Below, one piece after another: positions 21,044 to 29,138 of a DNA stretch of 64,000 nucleotides (the first letter of the stretch is position 1; the number at the start of each line of letters is the position of its first letter). The stretch is from positions 124,001 through 188,000 of the forward strand of contig NZ_JAHHZM010000002.1 of assembly GCF_018642165.1 (NCBI RefSeq). The letters are read 5' to 3'. The stretch is from Echinicola shivajiensis (GTDB lineage Bacteria > Bacteroidota > Bacteroidia > Cytophagales > Cyclobacteriaceae). The notes below the pieces were generated by a model, which saw nothing but the letters and a program-made list of their open reading frames with translations, was not told the origin of the DNA and ran no database searches. Both the position numbers and the translations under genes were made by a program.

Positions 21044-21889
21044 ATGAAGATCATAGAATGTCCCCGTGATGCCATGCAGGGGAGAGAAGAATTTATCGAT
21101 ACAGCCATAAAGGCAGCATATATCAACCAATTGTTAGAGGTAGGCTTTGATACGGTGGATTTTGGAAGTTTTGTGAGTCCCAAAGCCATGCCCCAAATGC
21201 GTGATACAGCTGAATTGTTGGAGCTATTGGATCTATTCCATTCTAAATCAAAATTATTGGCAATAATAGCTAATAAGAGAGGGGCAGAAGATGCCTTACA
21301 TTTTGAGGAGATTGATTATTTGGGTTTTCCTCTATCCATTTCAGAAACTTTCCAGCAGCGAAATACCCATAAAAGCATTGCAGAAGCGCTAGAAACAGTT
21401 GAAGACATTCAGAACCTTTGTGAAATCAAAGGTAAAACCTTGGTCACCTATTTAAGTATGGGCTTTGGCAATCCTTATGGGGAGACCTTTTCCACTGAAA
21501 TAGTAGCGGAATTTGTAGGGAAATTAGATGCTATGGGAATTAAGATAATTGCCCTGTCAGATACGATTGGAGTGGCAGAGCCCAAGCTGATAGAGGAACT
21601 GTTTAGCACTAATATTCAAGCCTATCCATCAATAGAATTTGGGGCTCACTTTCATAGTAGGCGAGAAAGCATTGAAGAAAAAATTAAGGCTGGATTGAAA
21701 GGAGGCTGTGCCCGTTTTGATGGGGCTATCAAGGGTTTTGGGGGTTGTCCGATGGCCAAGGATGAATTGGTAGGGAACGTGGCTACTGAGGTAATGATAG
21801 AAGTGCTTGAAAAAGAAGGACACCATCTAAATTTAGATATGGAGGAGTTTGGGGAGGCTATGAAACTAGCCAAATTTGTTTTTGGGTGA
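21044..21889 (+). CDS. hydroxymethylglutaryl-CoA lyase
   Basis: A 281-residue TIM-barrel enzyme that splits HMG-CoA into acetoacetate and acetyl-CoA, the last step of leucine catabolism. IECPRDAMQG at residues 4-13 is the start of the HMGL-like barrel and carries the metal- and substrate-binding Arg-Asp pair. GAHFHSR near residue 202 holds the metal-ligand histidines, and GFGGCPMAKDELVGNVATE near 231 holds the conserved active-site cysteine of HMG-CoA lyases. It stands as a single gene, convergent with dprA, and no other leucine-degradation gene is visible nearby. A neighbouring G-run (20975-20987) may be regulatory. Confidence 0.92.
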   Translation: MKIIECPRDAMQGREEFIDTAIKAAYINQLLEVGFDTVDFGSFVSPKAMPQMRDTAELLELLDLFHSKSKLLAIIANKRGAEDALHFEEIDYLGFPLSISETFQQRNTHKSIAEALETVEDIQNLCEIKGKTLVTYLSMGFGNPYGETFSTEIVAEFVGKLDAMGIKIIALSDTIGVAEPKLIEELFSTNIQAYPSIEFGAHFHSRRESIEEKIKAGLKGGCARFDGAIKGFGGCPMAKDELVGNVATEVMIEVLEKEGHHLNLDMEEFGEAMKLAKFVFG

Positions 21890-21928
21890 TCTTAAGCTAT
21901 TCCCCCTTTTTAATGGCGAATTTTGATG

Positions 21929-21949
21929 TGGAGGATTTAAAATCCACCA
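21929..21949. repeat. short dispersed palindrome, GGATTT-A-AAATCC type
   Basis: TGGAGGATTT, a central A, then AAATCCACCA form an imperfect dyad (one mismatched pair) between the convergent HMG-CoA lyase and dprA genes. The core is shared with copies at 34698, 40750 and 43713. Confidence 0.55.
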
Positions 21950-21951
21950 TC

Positions 21952-21990
21952 ATTTTACTATTCGGGATTCCAAATCCCGAATAGTAAAAT
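21952..21990. terminator. perfect 18-bp palindrome between convergent genes, bidirectional terminator or REP-like element
   Basis: ATTTTACTATTCGGGATT (21952-21969) and AATCCCGAATAGTAAAAT (21973-21990) are perfect reverse complements with a 3-nt loop. The element sits between the stops of the HMG-CoA lyase gene and dprA, so it can end both transcripts. Its core GGGATT-cca-AATCCC is related to the dispersed GGATTT-AAATCC palindromes, so it may belong to the same repeat family. Confidence 0.75.
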
Positions 21991-21996
21991 TTATAC

Positions 21997-23124
21997 TTAG
22001 CACAAGCCATATTTTTTCCCAGGAAAGGACTTTACCAATCCTTGAAATTCCAAGTTGAGCAGGAGAGAAGCCAACTGGGAAACGGGAATTTGGGATTGCC
22101 AGCTGAGTTGGTCGATTTCCAGTGTTTTTTCTTCTAGTAACAGTTTGATTATAATTTGTTCAGTTGGGGAAAATTGTTCCAGCTCCAGTTTTGGTTTATT
22201 CTTTTGATAGGACGGGTTTTTATTTTCCTTGTCCCATGAAAGTGCCTCTTGAATATCTTTTGGCCCTGTATAAATACTGGCCTTCATGGATCTGATCAGG
22301 TTGTTGCAGCCTTCACTGTAGGTGTTTTGGAGATTACCTGGCACTGCAAAGACTTCACGGTTATAACTGTAGGCGATTTCAGCTGTAATCAATGCACCAC
22401 CTCTTTTTGCCGCTTCCACCACGATCAGAGCATCAGAGAGAGCAGCTATAATTCGGTTTCTTGCGGGGAAATTATTGGCATTTAATGTGGTGCCAACCTT
22501 GTATTCGGAGACCAAACCTCCATTTTCCATCATATTGAGGGCTGTACTCTTGTGGCTGGCAGGATAAATAGATTCAAGTGAGTTGCCCAAGACTGAAATG
22601 GTAGGTAATCCAAAATCCAAGGCAGCCCTGTGCGCGGTAATATCAATCCCGTAAGCAAGACCACTTATGACTGTTGGCTGGAATGTGGATAGACTTTCAA
22701 CTATCTTACGAGTCGTCAGTTTGCCGTAATCCGAGGCGTTTCTTGTTCCTACTATACCAATGGTCCTTTCTGGATTAAGGTTGATGTTTCCCTTGGTAAA
22801 TAGAAGTACAGGGGAGTCCAAATAAGATTTTAACCTCGAGGGGTAATTAGGATCAAGATATGTATGGATGTTAATTTGATGTTTTAAACAGTCCTCTAAC
22901 ACTTTTTCCGCTTTCTGCAGAAATTGCAGTTTCTGTTTCCTGATTTCAAGTAATTTGGGGCCTATTCCGGGGATTTTGGCAGCCTTGCCACGTGTTAGGT
23001 TAAAAAAGTTTTCAGCCGTTCCACAATAGCTGATGATGGTTTTGTAAATATTGGGCCCCAGTTGGGGAATAAGGCTTAGTGCTATGGAATAAAGTAGTTT
23101 TGTTTCATCCGTCGTTTTCTGCAT
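21997..23124 (-). CDS. dprA: DNA-processing protein DprA
   Basis: A 375-residue single-strand DNA-binding protein that loads RecA on incoming DNA during natural transformation. An N-terminal helix-hairpin-helix-like region (LIPQLGPNIYKTI, KIPGIGPKLLEI) spans about 15-65. The extended Rossmann fold begins near 115 with GIVGTRNASDYGKL and holds SGLAYGIDITAHRAAL and ARNRIIAALSDALIVVEA, the family's core motifs; the C-terminal 70 residues form a winged-helix DML1-like domain. The start overlaps the upstream merR-type gene by 20 bases, suggesting coupled expression. It shares the minus strand with the arginine operon but lies behind that operon's terminator. Confidence 0.95.
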   Translation of the reverse strand: MQKTTDETKLLYSIALSLIPQLGPNIYKTIISYCGTAENFFNLTRGKAAKIPGIGPKLLEIRKQKLQFLQKAEKVLEDCLKHQINIHTYLDPNYPSRLKSYLDSPVLLFTKGNINLNPERTIGIVGTRNASDYGKLTTRKIVESLSTFQPTVISGLAYGIDITAHRAALDFGLPTISVLGNSLESIYPASHKSTALNMMENGGLVSEYKVGTTLNANNFPARNRIIAALSDALIVVEAAKRGGALITAEIAYSYNREVFAVPGNLQNTYSEGCNNLIRSMKASIYTGPKDIQEALSWDKENKNPSYQKNKPKLELEQFSPTEQIIIKLLLEEKTLEIDQLSWQSQIPVSQLASLLLNLEFQGLVKSFPGKKYGLC

Positions 23125-23458
23125 GTAGATTGTCCCTGATTTCGATTAAAAAGCTCCTGATTTCTTTCAGGCGGTTGACCATGCCGGCTTTATCGGAAAC
23201 CTCATATTGGTCCTTTTTGATGATTTCCTGTGCACCTTGTAAGGTGTAGCCTTTTTCTTTTACCAAATGAAAAATGAGACCGATTTTTTCGATGTCCTCC
23301 TTGGTAAACCTGCGGTTACCTTTTTTGTCCTTTTTGGGTTTGATGATGTCAAACTCACCTTCCCAATAGCGGATCAGGGAAGTGGCTACTTTGAACATTT
23401 CAGCAACTTCACCTATGGAATAATACTTCTTTTCTATTTCTTTTTCTTTGTATGGCAC
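23105..23458 (-). CDS. MerR-family transcriptional regulator
   Basis: A 117-residue DNA-binding protein. YYSIGEVAEMFKVATSLIRYWEGEF (residues 12-36) is the MerR winged helix-turn-helix, and RRFTKEDIEKIGLIFHLVKEKGYTLQGA follows as the wing and hinge. The C-terminal effector region is a short coiled coil with no cysteine cluster, so it is not a classical metal sensor. It overlaps dprA by 20 bases. Similar small MerR proteins are common single-gene regulators in Bacteroidota, with unknown ligands. A role in controlling dprA is plausible but not shown. Confidence 0.88.
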   Translation of the reverse strand: MPYKEKEIEKKYYSIGEVAEMFKVATSLIRYWEGEFDIIKPKKDKKGNRRFTKEDIEKIGLIFHLVKEKGYTLQGAQEIIKKDQYEVSDKAGMVNRLKEIRSFLIEIRDNLHAENDG

Positions 23459-23550
23459 CGCTCAAAAATTTAAAGATTCAAAATAACGAATTTATAAGAA
23501 AGATGGCAATTGTAAGAGGTGATTTAGTAAGCAGGAGCTTCTTTTTTGAT

Positions 23551-23587
23551 AGTAAAATAAAATGCCAGACCTTGTATAAGCCTGGCA
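23551..23587 (-). terminator. rho-independent terminator of the arginine operon
   Basis: On the minus strand TGCCAG and CTGGCA (complements of 23582-23587 and 23563-23568) form a stem around a 13-nt loop. A T-rich tail follows (complement of 23551-23562). It lies 28 bases after the argH stop codon and separates the arginine operon from the merR-dprA pair. Confidence 0.78.
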
Positions 23588-23615
23588 TCTCTTGTCCACC
23601 GTACAAATTTTGATA

Positions 23616-24950
23616 TCAGTCTTCCAGTAATTTTTTATAACTGGACTCGATTTTTCCGAAATCAAATTTGGCAATGGCTTGATCCATTTTTTGTTTGATT
23701 TCATCCAGACAAAGTTGACCTATGCTTCCTTCATGGCTATGGTTAACTTTATGCTCTGGAGTAAAATTATCACTTTCTATATCCAGGCCAACCTTTTTAT
23801 AGGCATCTCGGAATGGCATGCCTTGTAATACCAATTCGTTGACCACTTCTACGCTGAAAAGGTGTTTGTAAAATTTGTCGTCAAGAATTCCTGATTTTAC
23901 CTCAATATGCTCTAACATAAATTCGGTAATCTGTAGACAGTCCTTTAATTTCTCAAAATCAGGGAATGTGGTTTCTTTCAATAGTTGCAAATCGCGGTGG
24001 TAACCAGTGGTGGTATTGGTCATTTGCATCATCAAATTTTGAGGACCACTTTGGATTTGATTGGCCTTAGCTCTAATCAATTCGAAGACATCAGGATTCT
24101 TTTTATGCGGCATGATACTGGAACCTGTGGTTAGGTTATCAGGAAACTTCACAAAACCAAAATGCTGGTTCATAAAGATAATAGTGTCTGAAGCCAAACG
24201 ATTCAGCGTTCCTGCTAAGCCTGCCATGGCAAAGGCTATCGCTTTTTCCGTTTTTCCACGGTTGTTTTGGGCATTGATCACATTATAGTGCATTTCCTTA
24301 AAGCCCAATAGTTCTGTGGTCATTGTCCTGTTGAGAGGGAAAGAAGAGCCATAACCGGCTGCTGAGCCCAATGGGTTTCTATCGGCAAGGTTATAAGCTG
24401 CCTGAAGCATTTCAAGGTCTTCTGCCAATGATTCTGCCAAAGAACCAAACCAAAGCCCAAAGGACGAAGGCATGGCCAATTGAGTGTGGGTATAACCTGG
24501 CATCAAATCATTTTGATGCTTTTCAGCCAATTTCACCAAAAGGTCAAAAAGTGATTTGGTTGCTGCAAGTACCGCTTGGATTTCAGAACGGTAATAAAGT
24601 TTGAGGTCTACTGCTACTTGGTCATTTCTGGATCGGCCACTGTGTAGCTTTTTACCTACATCACCATATCTTTCTGTAAGTAGAAATTCAACCTGAGAAT
24701 GCACGTCTTCAACTCCTGGATCAATTTTAAAGGTTCCAGCTTCAATTTCTGCATAGATTTCTCTTAAGCCCTTTTTCAAGGTGGCCAGCTCATCCTTAGT
24801 CAAAAGCCTGATGCTTTCCAACATGGTAGCATGTGCCAAGGAACCCAATACGTCAAAGGGAGCCAAGATAATATCAAATTCTGGGTCACGCCCAATGGTG
24901 AACTGTTCTACTTCCTTGGTGCTGGTGGTATTTTTTTGCCAAAGTTTCAT
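23616..24950 (-). CDS. argH: argininosuccinate lyase
   Basis: A 444-residue enzyme that splits argininosuccinate into arginine and fumarate, the last step of arginine synthesis. The fumarase/aspartase superfamily signature GSSIMPHKKNPDVFEL lies near residue 275 and holds the catalytic serine loop; HSGRSRNDQVAVDL near 100 and TGYHRDLQLLKE near 310 are further active-site blocks. The ATG at 24950 begins MKLWQKN, matching the family; a TTG 21 bases earlier is an alternative. It is the last gene of the arginine operon, 41 bases after argE, and is followed by a terminator. Confidence 0.96.
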   Translation of the reverse strand: MKLWQKNTTSTKEVEQFTIGRDPEFDIILAPFDVLGSLAHATMLESIRLLTKDELATLKKGLREIYAEIEAGTFKIDPGVEDVHSQVEFLLTERYGDVGKKLHSGRSRNDQVAVDLKLYYRSEIQAVLAATKSLFDLLVKLAEKHQNDLMPGYTHTQLAMPSSFGLWFGSLAESLAEDLEMLQAAYNLADRNPLGSAAGYGSSFPLNRTMTTELLGFKEMHYNVINAQNNRGKTEKAIAFAMAGLAGTLNRLASDTIIFMNQHFGFVKFPDNLTTGSSIMPHKKNPDVFELIRAKANQIQSGPQNLMMQMTNTTTGYHRDLQLLKETTFPDFEKLKDCLQITEFMLEHIEVKSGILDDKFYKHLFSVEVVNELVLQGMPFRDAYKKVGLDIESDNFTPEHKVNHSHEGSIGQLCLDEIKQKMDQAIAKFDFGKIESSYKKLLED

Positions 24951-24991
24951 GCTTGTATTTGCTGTTCCCAAATTGATGGGAAGGTTAATTT

Positions 24992-26053
24992 CTAGTTTTG
25001 ATCAAAATAATGTTGCAAAATAGCAATATATCTATCGATTCCCTGATCGATTTCATCCAAATAAATGAATTCATCTGGAGTATGTGAGCGTGCGGAATCC
25101 CCTGGACCAATCTTGATCGATGGATAAGGAATCAAAGCCTGATCCGATAGGGTAGGGCTGCCATAACATTTCAAGTTCATTGAATGGATGGTATCCCAAA
25201 TTTTGTGATTTTTAGGAAGGGCAGAACTATTCAGTCGCATAGATCGTGGCTGCAAATCTGCCTTTAATACTTCTTTTAGCTCATCCAAAGCTTCCTGTAA
25301 GGTATAGCTGTCTGTAACCCTCACATCCAAGGTATAAACACATTTGTCAGGAACGACATTATGTTGGCTGCCGGACTGGATAATCGTAGCGGAGACTTTG
25401 CTTTCCCCTAAATAATCAGATATCTTTTTAAACTTATAGTTCTTGATGGTATTCAGGTCAGGAAGTGCCTCATATAATGCATTGATGCCTTCGTTTCTGG
25501 CAGCATGTCCAGCTTTTCCTGTAACCGTTGCATCGATAACCATAAGACCCTTTTCTGCTACGGCCACATCCAATAGAGTGGGTTCTCCAACAATGGCCAA
25601 ATGGATTTCAGGAAGGTCCTCAAGCAAATAGGCAATTCCTTCTTTGCCACTGATTTCCTCTTCCGCTGTTGCAGCAAGTATTAAGTTAAAAGGAAGTTTT
25701 TTTTCATAGAAATGAACAAAGGTGGCTACCAGACTTACCAAGCAACCTCCAGCATCATTACTGCCCAATCCATATAATTTTCCAGTTTCAATGATGGCCT
25801 TAAAAGGGTCCTTGGTATAACCATTATTGGGCTTTACCGTATCATGGTGGGAATTCAGTAGGATATTGGGTTTCTGAGAATCAAAATGCTTGTTGACCGC
25901 CCAGATATTATTTTTTTTGCGTTTGATATCTACTCCTTTTTGAAGGAGGTAATCTGCCAATACCTTGGCGGTATTTTCTTCCTCTCGACTTAGGGAAGGA
26001 GTTTCGATCAATTGCTGTAGAAGCTGTTTGGCTTCTTCTTTGAGCTTATGCAT
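24992..26053 (-). CDS. argE: M20-family deacylase, acetyl(succinyl)-citrulline/ornithine deacylase ArgE
   Basis: A 353-residue zinc metallohydrolase. NSHHDTVKP near residue 71 gives the first metal ligands with the HxD motif, GSNDAGGC near 97 gives the bridging Asp, and AATAEEEISG near 125 holds the general base Glu. In operons with an acyl-ornithine carbamoyltransferase, as here, the enzyme is expected to remove the acyl group from N-acylcitrulline rather than N-acylornithine. It lies between argB and argH. The alternative of another M20 peptidase is unlikely given the context. Confidence 0.9.
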   Translation of the reverse strand: MHKLKEEAKQLLQQLIETPSLSREEENTAKVLADYLLQKGVDIKRKKNNIWAVNKHFDSQKPNILLNSHHDTVKPNNGYTKDPFKAIIETGKLYGLGSNDAGGCLVSLVATFVHFYEKKLPFNLILAATAEEEISGKEGIAYLLEDLPEIHLAIVGEPTLLDVAVAEKGLMVIDATVTGKAGHAARNEGINALYEALPDLNTIKNYKFKKISDYLGESKVSATIIQSGSQHNVVPDKCVYTLDVRVTDSYTLQEALDELKEVLKADLQPRSMRLNSSALPKNHKIWDTIHSMNLKCYGSPTLSDQALIPYPSIKIGPGDSARSHTPDEFIYLDEIDQGIDRYIAILQHYFDQN

Positions 26054-26112
26054 AAATCAGCAAAAGTGATTTAAAGTTTTATTTATTGCTTTTTATATTC
26101 CTGAAACAAGGA

Positions 26113-26913
26113 TCAATAAAGGTCATATTTATGCCTTTCAATATTGGTCCCTGATTTTTTTCCTTTAGCTGCCAATATCAGGTTTTCAGCTTTTCCAAGC
26201 CAAACATTACTAACCCCTTTTTGCAGGGCAGCAAAAGCATTGTCCAATTTAGGAATCATGCCTGAATGGATGACATTGTCCTTTTTCAGCTCTTCGTAAA
26301 TTTCTTCGTTGATACGGGGAACTACTGAATCATCATTGTTTTCATCAATGAGCACTCCTGCTTTGTTAAAGCAGAAATAAAGCCTAACCATGTGCTTTTT
26401 AGCCATGGAAGTAGCTATTTCAGAGGCAATGGTATCGGCATTGGTGTTCAATAGGTTTCCTTTTCTGTCATGGGTAATAGCAGAAACTACTGGGACAATA
26501 TCCTTGGCCAACAATATGTCCAAAAGATCAGTGTCAACATCCTTTACATCGCCCACAAAACCATAATCAATTTTTCCAATCGGTCTTTTTGAAGAGCGAA
26601 TAAGGTTACCGTCTGCACCGGTAAAGCCCAAGGCATTTTGCTTTAGACCTTGAAGTTTTGCAACTATTTTTTTGTTGATCAGGCCCGCATAGACCATGGT
26701 TACCACATCAAGGGTTTCAGCATCGGTAATTCTTCTGCCATCTACCATCTTTGGCTTTATTCCTAAGCTTTCACCAAATTTAGAGGCCATTACACCGCCG
26801 CCATGCACAAGGATTTTTTTTCCTTCCAGTCGGGCAAACAAAGCTAAAAATTCTTCCAGTTTTTCCGGATCATCAATGACGTTACCGCCAATTTTTACAA
26901 TACTGATATTCAT
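26113..26913 (-). CDS. argB: acetylglutamate kinase (amino-acid kinase family)
   Basis: A 266-residue kinase that phosphorylates N-acylglutamate, the second step of arginine synthesis. VKIGGNVIDDPEKL (residues 6-19) holds the phosphate-binding Lys and Gly pair, LVHGGG near 35 is the second glycine loop, and LNTNADTIASEIA near 155 is the substrate-binding block of the family. It is slightly shorter than proteobacterial ArgB, as is common in Bacteroidota. The protein may be the feedback target for arginine, but the N-terminal helix of arginine-sensitive enzymes is not evident. Spacing to argF' is 30 bases. Confidence 0.95.
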   Translation of the reverse strand: MNISIVKIGGNVIDDPEKLEEFLALFARLEGKKILVHGGGVMASKFGESLGIKPKMVDGRRITDAETLDVVTMVYAGLINKKIVAKLQGLKQNALGFTGADGNLIRSSKRPIGKIDYGFVGDVKDVDTDLLDILLAKDIVPVVSAITHDRKGNLLNTNADTIASEIATSMAKKHMVRLYFCFNKAGVLIDENNDDSVVPRINEEIYEELKKDNVIHSGMIPKLDNAFAALQKGVSNVWLGKAENLILAAKGKKSGTNIERHKYDLY

Positions 26914-26943
26914 ATTGGGTCAATAGGTTGTTAGGGGAAAAGC

Positions 26944-27885
26944 TTATTTTAAAATATGGCTAAGTGCTGCTTGAGCTGCATAAATTCTGTTTTTGGCTTG
27001 ATGTTGTACCAAACTTCTGGGACCATCCAAAATCTCATCCGAAAGCTCTACATTTCTTCTTACAGGAAGACAATGCATGACTTTAGCATTTGGAGCTTCT
27101 GACAGTTTTTGTTCGTTCAGCATCCAGGATTCATCGGTACAAAGGATTTTTCCATATTCATTGAAGCCACTCCAGTTTTTAACATAAACGAAGTCTGCAT
27201 CTGCAAGCGCCTTGTCCTGATCGTATTCAATTTTGGCTCCTTTGGTGAATCTCTCGTCCAATTCATATCCCTCAGGGTGGGTGATGGTCACATCATGTCC
27301 GCAACCTACTGACCATTCTGCAAATGAATTGGCCACAGCATGGGGGATAGCTTTGATATGCGGTGCCCAAGTAAGGACTACTTTTGGCTTATCTTTTTTC
27401 TTGTGCTCATCTATGGTGATCATGTCAGCCAAACTCTGCAATGGGTGACGGATAGCACTTTCCAAACTCACTATTGGAAGACCGCTGTGCTTGATAAACT
27501 GGTTAAGGATATAATCTTCACTGTCCTCCTTTTTATTGGTTAGGGAAGGGAAGGCTCTCAGTGCCAATACATCAAAATAGCTGCCCAATACCCCTGCTGC
27601 ATCGCGGATATGTTCAACTTTTCCCTGGTTCATGATAGCACCATCTTCCATTTCCAATGCCCAGCCTTCTTTGTCCATATTGAGCACGATGGCACTCATG
27701 CCTAAATTGGCAGCAGCAATCTGCGTGCTTACACGGGTTCTAAGGCTAGGGTTCAAAAATATTAATCCAATTCTCTTTCCGGCCCCAAGATTCTGGTCCA
27801 ATAAGGGATTGGCTTTATATTCCAAGGCTTGTTGGATCAGTTGATCGGCTAGGCTTTTGTTTTCAAATTGGGTGTAGTATTTCAT
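26944..27885 (-). CDS. argF': N-acetyl- or N-succinyl-ornithine carbamoyltransferase (ArgF')
   Basis: A 313-residue transcarbamylase that carbamoylates an N-acylated ornithine to N-acylcitrulline. SLRTRVST near residue 48 is the carbamoyl-phosphate site, HPLQSLADMI near 147 the second phosphate-site block, and HCLPVRRNVELSDEIL near 270 is diagnostic: the HCLPVRRNV form separates acyl-ornithine enzymes from ordinary OTCase. Known members use N-acetylornithine (Xanthomonas) or N-succinylornithine (Bacteroides fragilis); a single active-site residue decides, and I could not align it with certainty. A strong hairpin lies upstream, between argD and this gene. Confidence 0.9.
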   Translation of the reverse strand: MKYYTQFENKSLADQLIQQALEYKANPLLDQNLGAGKRIGLIFLNPSLRTRVSTQIAAANLGMSAIVLNMDKEGWALEMEDGAIMNQGKVEHIRDAAGVLGSYFDVLALRAFPSLTNKKEDSEDYILNQFIKHSGLPIVSLESAIRHPLQSLADMITIDEHKKKDKPKVVLTWAPHIKAIPHAVANSFAEWSVGCGHDVTITHPEGYELDERFTKGAKIEYDQDKALADADFVYVKNWSGFNEYGKILCTDESWMLNEQKLSEAPNAKVMHCLPVRRNVELSDEILDGPRSLVQHQAKNRIYAAQAALSHILK

Positions 27886-27924
27886 GGGTAAATTAAGTTT
27901 TAAGAATAATAAAAACCTTTAATA

Positions 27925-27960
27925 CAAAGCGTTCATCTTTTTGAAAAAATGAACGCTTTG
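27925..27960 (-). terminator. strong intercistronic hairpin between argD and argF'
   Basis: CAAAGCGTTCAT (27925-27936) and ATGAACGCTTTG (27949-27960) are perfect 12-bp complements with a 12-nt loop. The hairpin sits inside the arginine operon, in the 97-base gap after argD. Downstream on the minus strand the sequence is AT-rich without a clean T-tract, so partial termination, RNA processing or transcript stabilisation are all possible. Confidence 0.6.
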
Positions 27961-27982
27961 ATATCATTGGTTTTATTTTGTC

Positions 27983-29128
27983 CTATTGGACTTTATTAAT
28001 GGTTAATACTGTTTTTAACTTTTGAATAAATAAAGTTAATGCTTTTGACTCAATATTCAGCGGGGGAAGCAAACGAATGGTGTGTTTTCCACCTGAGCTA
28101 CCAGTGAATATTTTGTGTTCCTTAATCAAAGCTGCCCTTACTGGTGCTGCCTCAATTTCCAGATCAAATCCGATCATCAGGCCTTTGCCGCGTACCTCCG
28201 TAACACCTTCAATAGCTTTCAGTTCTTTGATTAAAGCTTCACCACTTTCAAGTGATTTTTCGATAAGGTTTTCCTCTTCAATTACTTCCAATACAGCCAA
28301 TGCTGCTGCACAGGCCAAATGGTTGCCTCCAAAAGTAGTTCCCAATAATCCATGGGAAGCTTTGAAGTCAGGGCTGATCAAAACTCCTCCAATTGGGAAG
28401 CCATTACCCATTCCTTTAGCTACAGTGATCAGGTCGGGTTTTAATCCTTCCACCCACTGGTGGGCAAAGAATTTTCCTGTCCTTGCATAACCAGACTGTA
28501 CTTCATCCAAGATTAGTCTCGCTCCATATTGCTTAGCCAATTTAGAAAGGCCCAATAGGAATTCGGCATTAGGTACCTGAATGCCTCCAACACCTTGGAT
28601 TCCTTCTACAATGATCCCTGCGATATCACCTTTGGCCAATTGCTTTTCAACCGCATCTAGCTCATTGAAGGGAAGAATATGCACGTGCTCATGTTCATTG
28701 AAAGGAGCGATGATCTTTGGATTGTCAGTTAAGGCTACTGCACCTGCTGTCCTGCCATGAAAACCTTTAGTAAAGGAAATAAAGCCTTTCTTGCCTGTGT
28801 CAAAGGACGCAAGCTTTAAGGCATTTTCATTGGCCTCTGCACCTGAGTTACATAGGAATAAATCGTAATCAGCATAGCCAGAAACTTCTCCCAATTTTGT
28901 TGCCAATTCCTTTTGGATAGGAATCTGTACAGAATTGGAGTAAAAGGCAATATTGTCCAATTGATCCTTTATCCGCTTGGTATAATGTGGATGGCTGTGC
29001 CCAATAGAAATCACAGCATGGCCACCATATAAGTCTAAATATTCTGTTCCCTGATCATCCCAGATTTTGCTGCCAGCAGCTTTTACCGGGGTTACATTGA
29101 TCAAAGGGTAAACATCAAATAGTTTCAT
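27983..29128 (-). CDS. argD: acetylornithine (or succinylornithine) aminotransferase
   Basis: A 381-residue class III PLP aminotransferase that converts N-acylglutamate semialdehyde to N-acylornithine with glutamate as donor. LILDEVQSGYARTGKFFAHQW near residue 208 holds the cofactor-contacting Asp, and LITVAKGMGNGFPIGGVL near 234 carries the Schiff-base Lys; FCNSGAEANENALKLA-like sequence near 92 contacts the phosphate. It lies 10 bases after argC in the operon. The sequence agrees with ArgD/AstC; the operon context favours biosynthesis. Confidence 0.95.
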   Translation of the reverse strand: MKLFDVYPLINVTPVKAAGSKIWDDQGTEYLDLYGGHAVISIGHSHPHYTKRIKDQLDNIAFYSNSVQIPIQKELATKLGEVSGYADYDLFLCNSGAEANENALKLASFDTGKKGFISFTKGFHGRTAGAVALTDNPKIIAPFNEHEHVHILPFNELDAVEKQLAKGDIAGIIVEGIQGVGGIQVPNAEFLLGLSKLAKQYGARLILDEVQSGYARTGKFFAHQWVEGLKPDLITVAKGMGNGFPIGGVLISPDFKASHGLLGTTFGGNHLACAAALAVLEVIEEENLIEKSLESGEALIKELKAIEGVTEVRGKGLMIGFDLEIEAAPVRAALIKEHKIFTGSSGGKHTIRLLPPLNIESKALTLFIQKLKTVLTINKVQ

Positions 29129-29138
29129 CTTTAGGAAT

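Noticed and set aside
22249-22485. Plus-strand small ORF inside dprA
   Set aside because: Fully covered by the conserved Rossmann-fold coding region on the minus strand.
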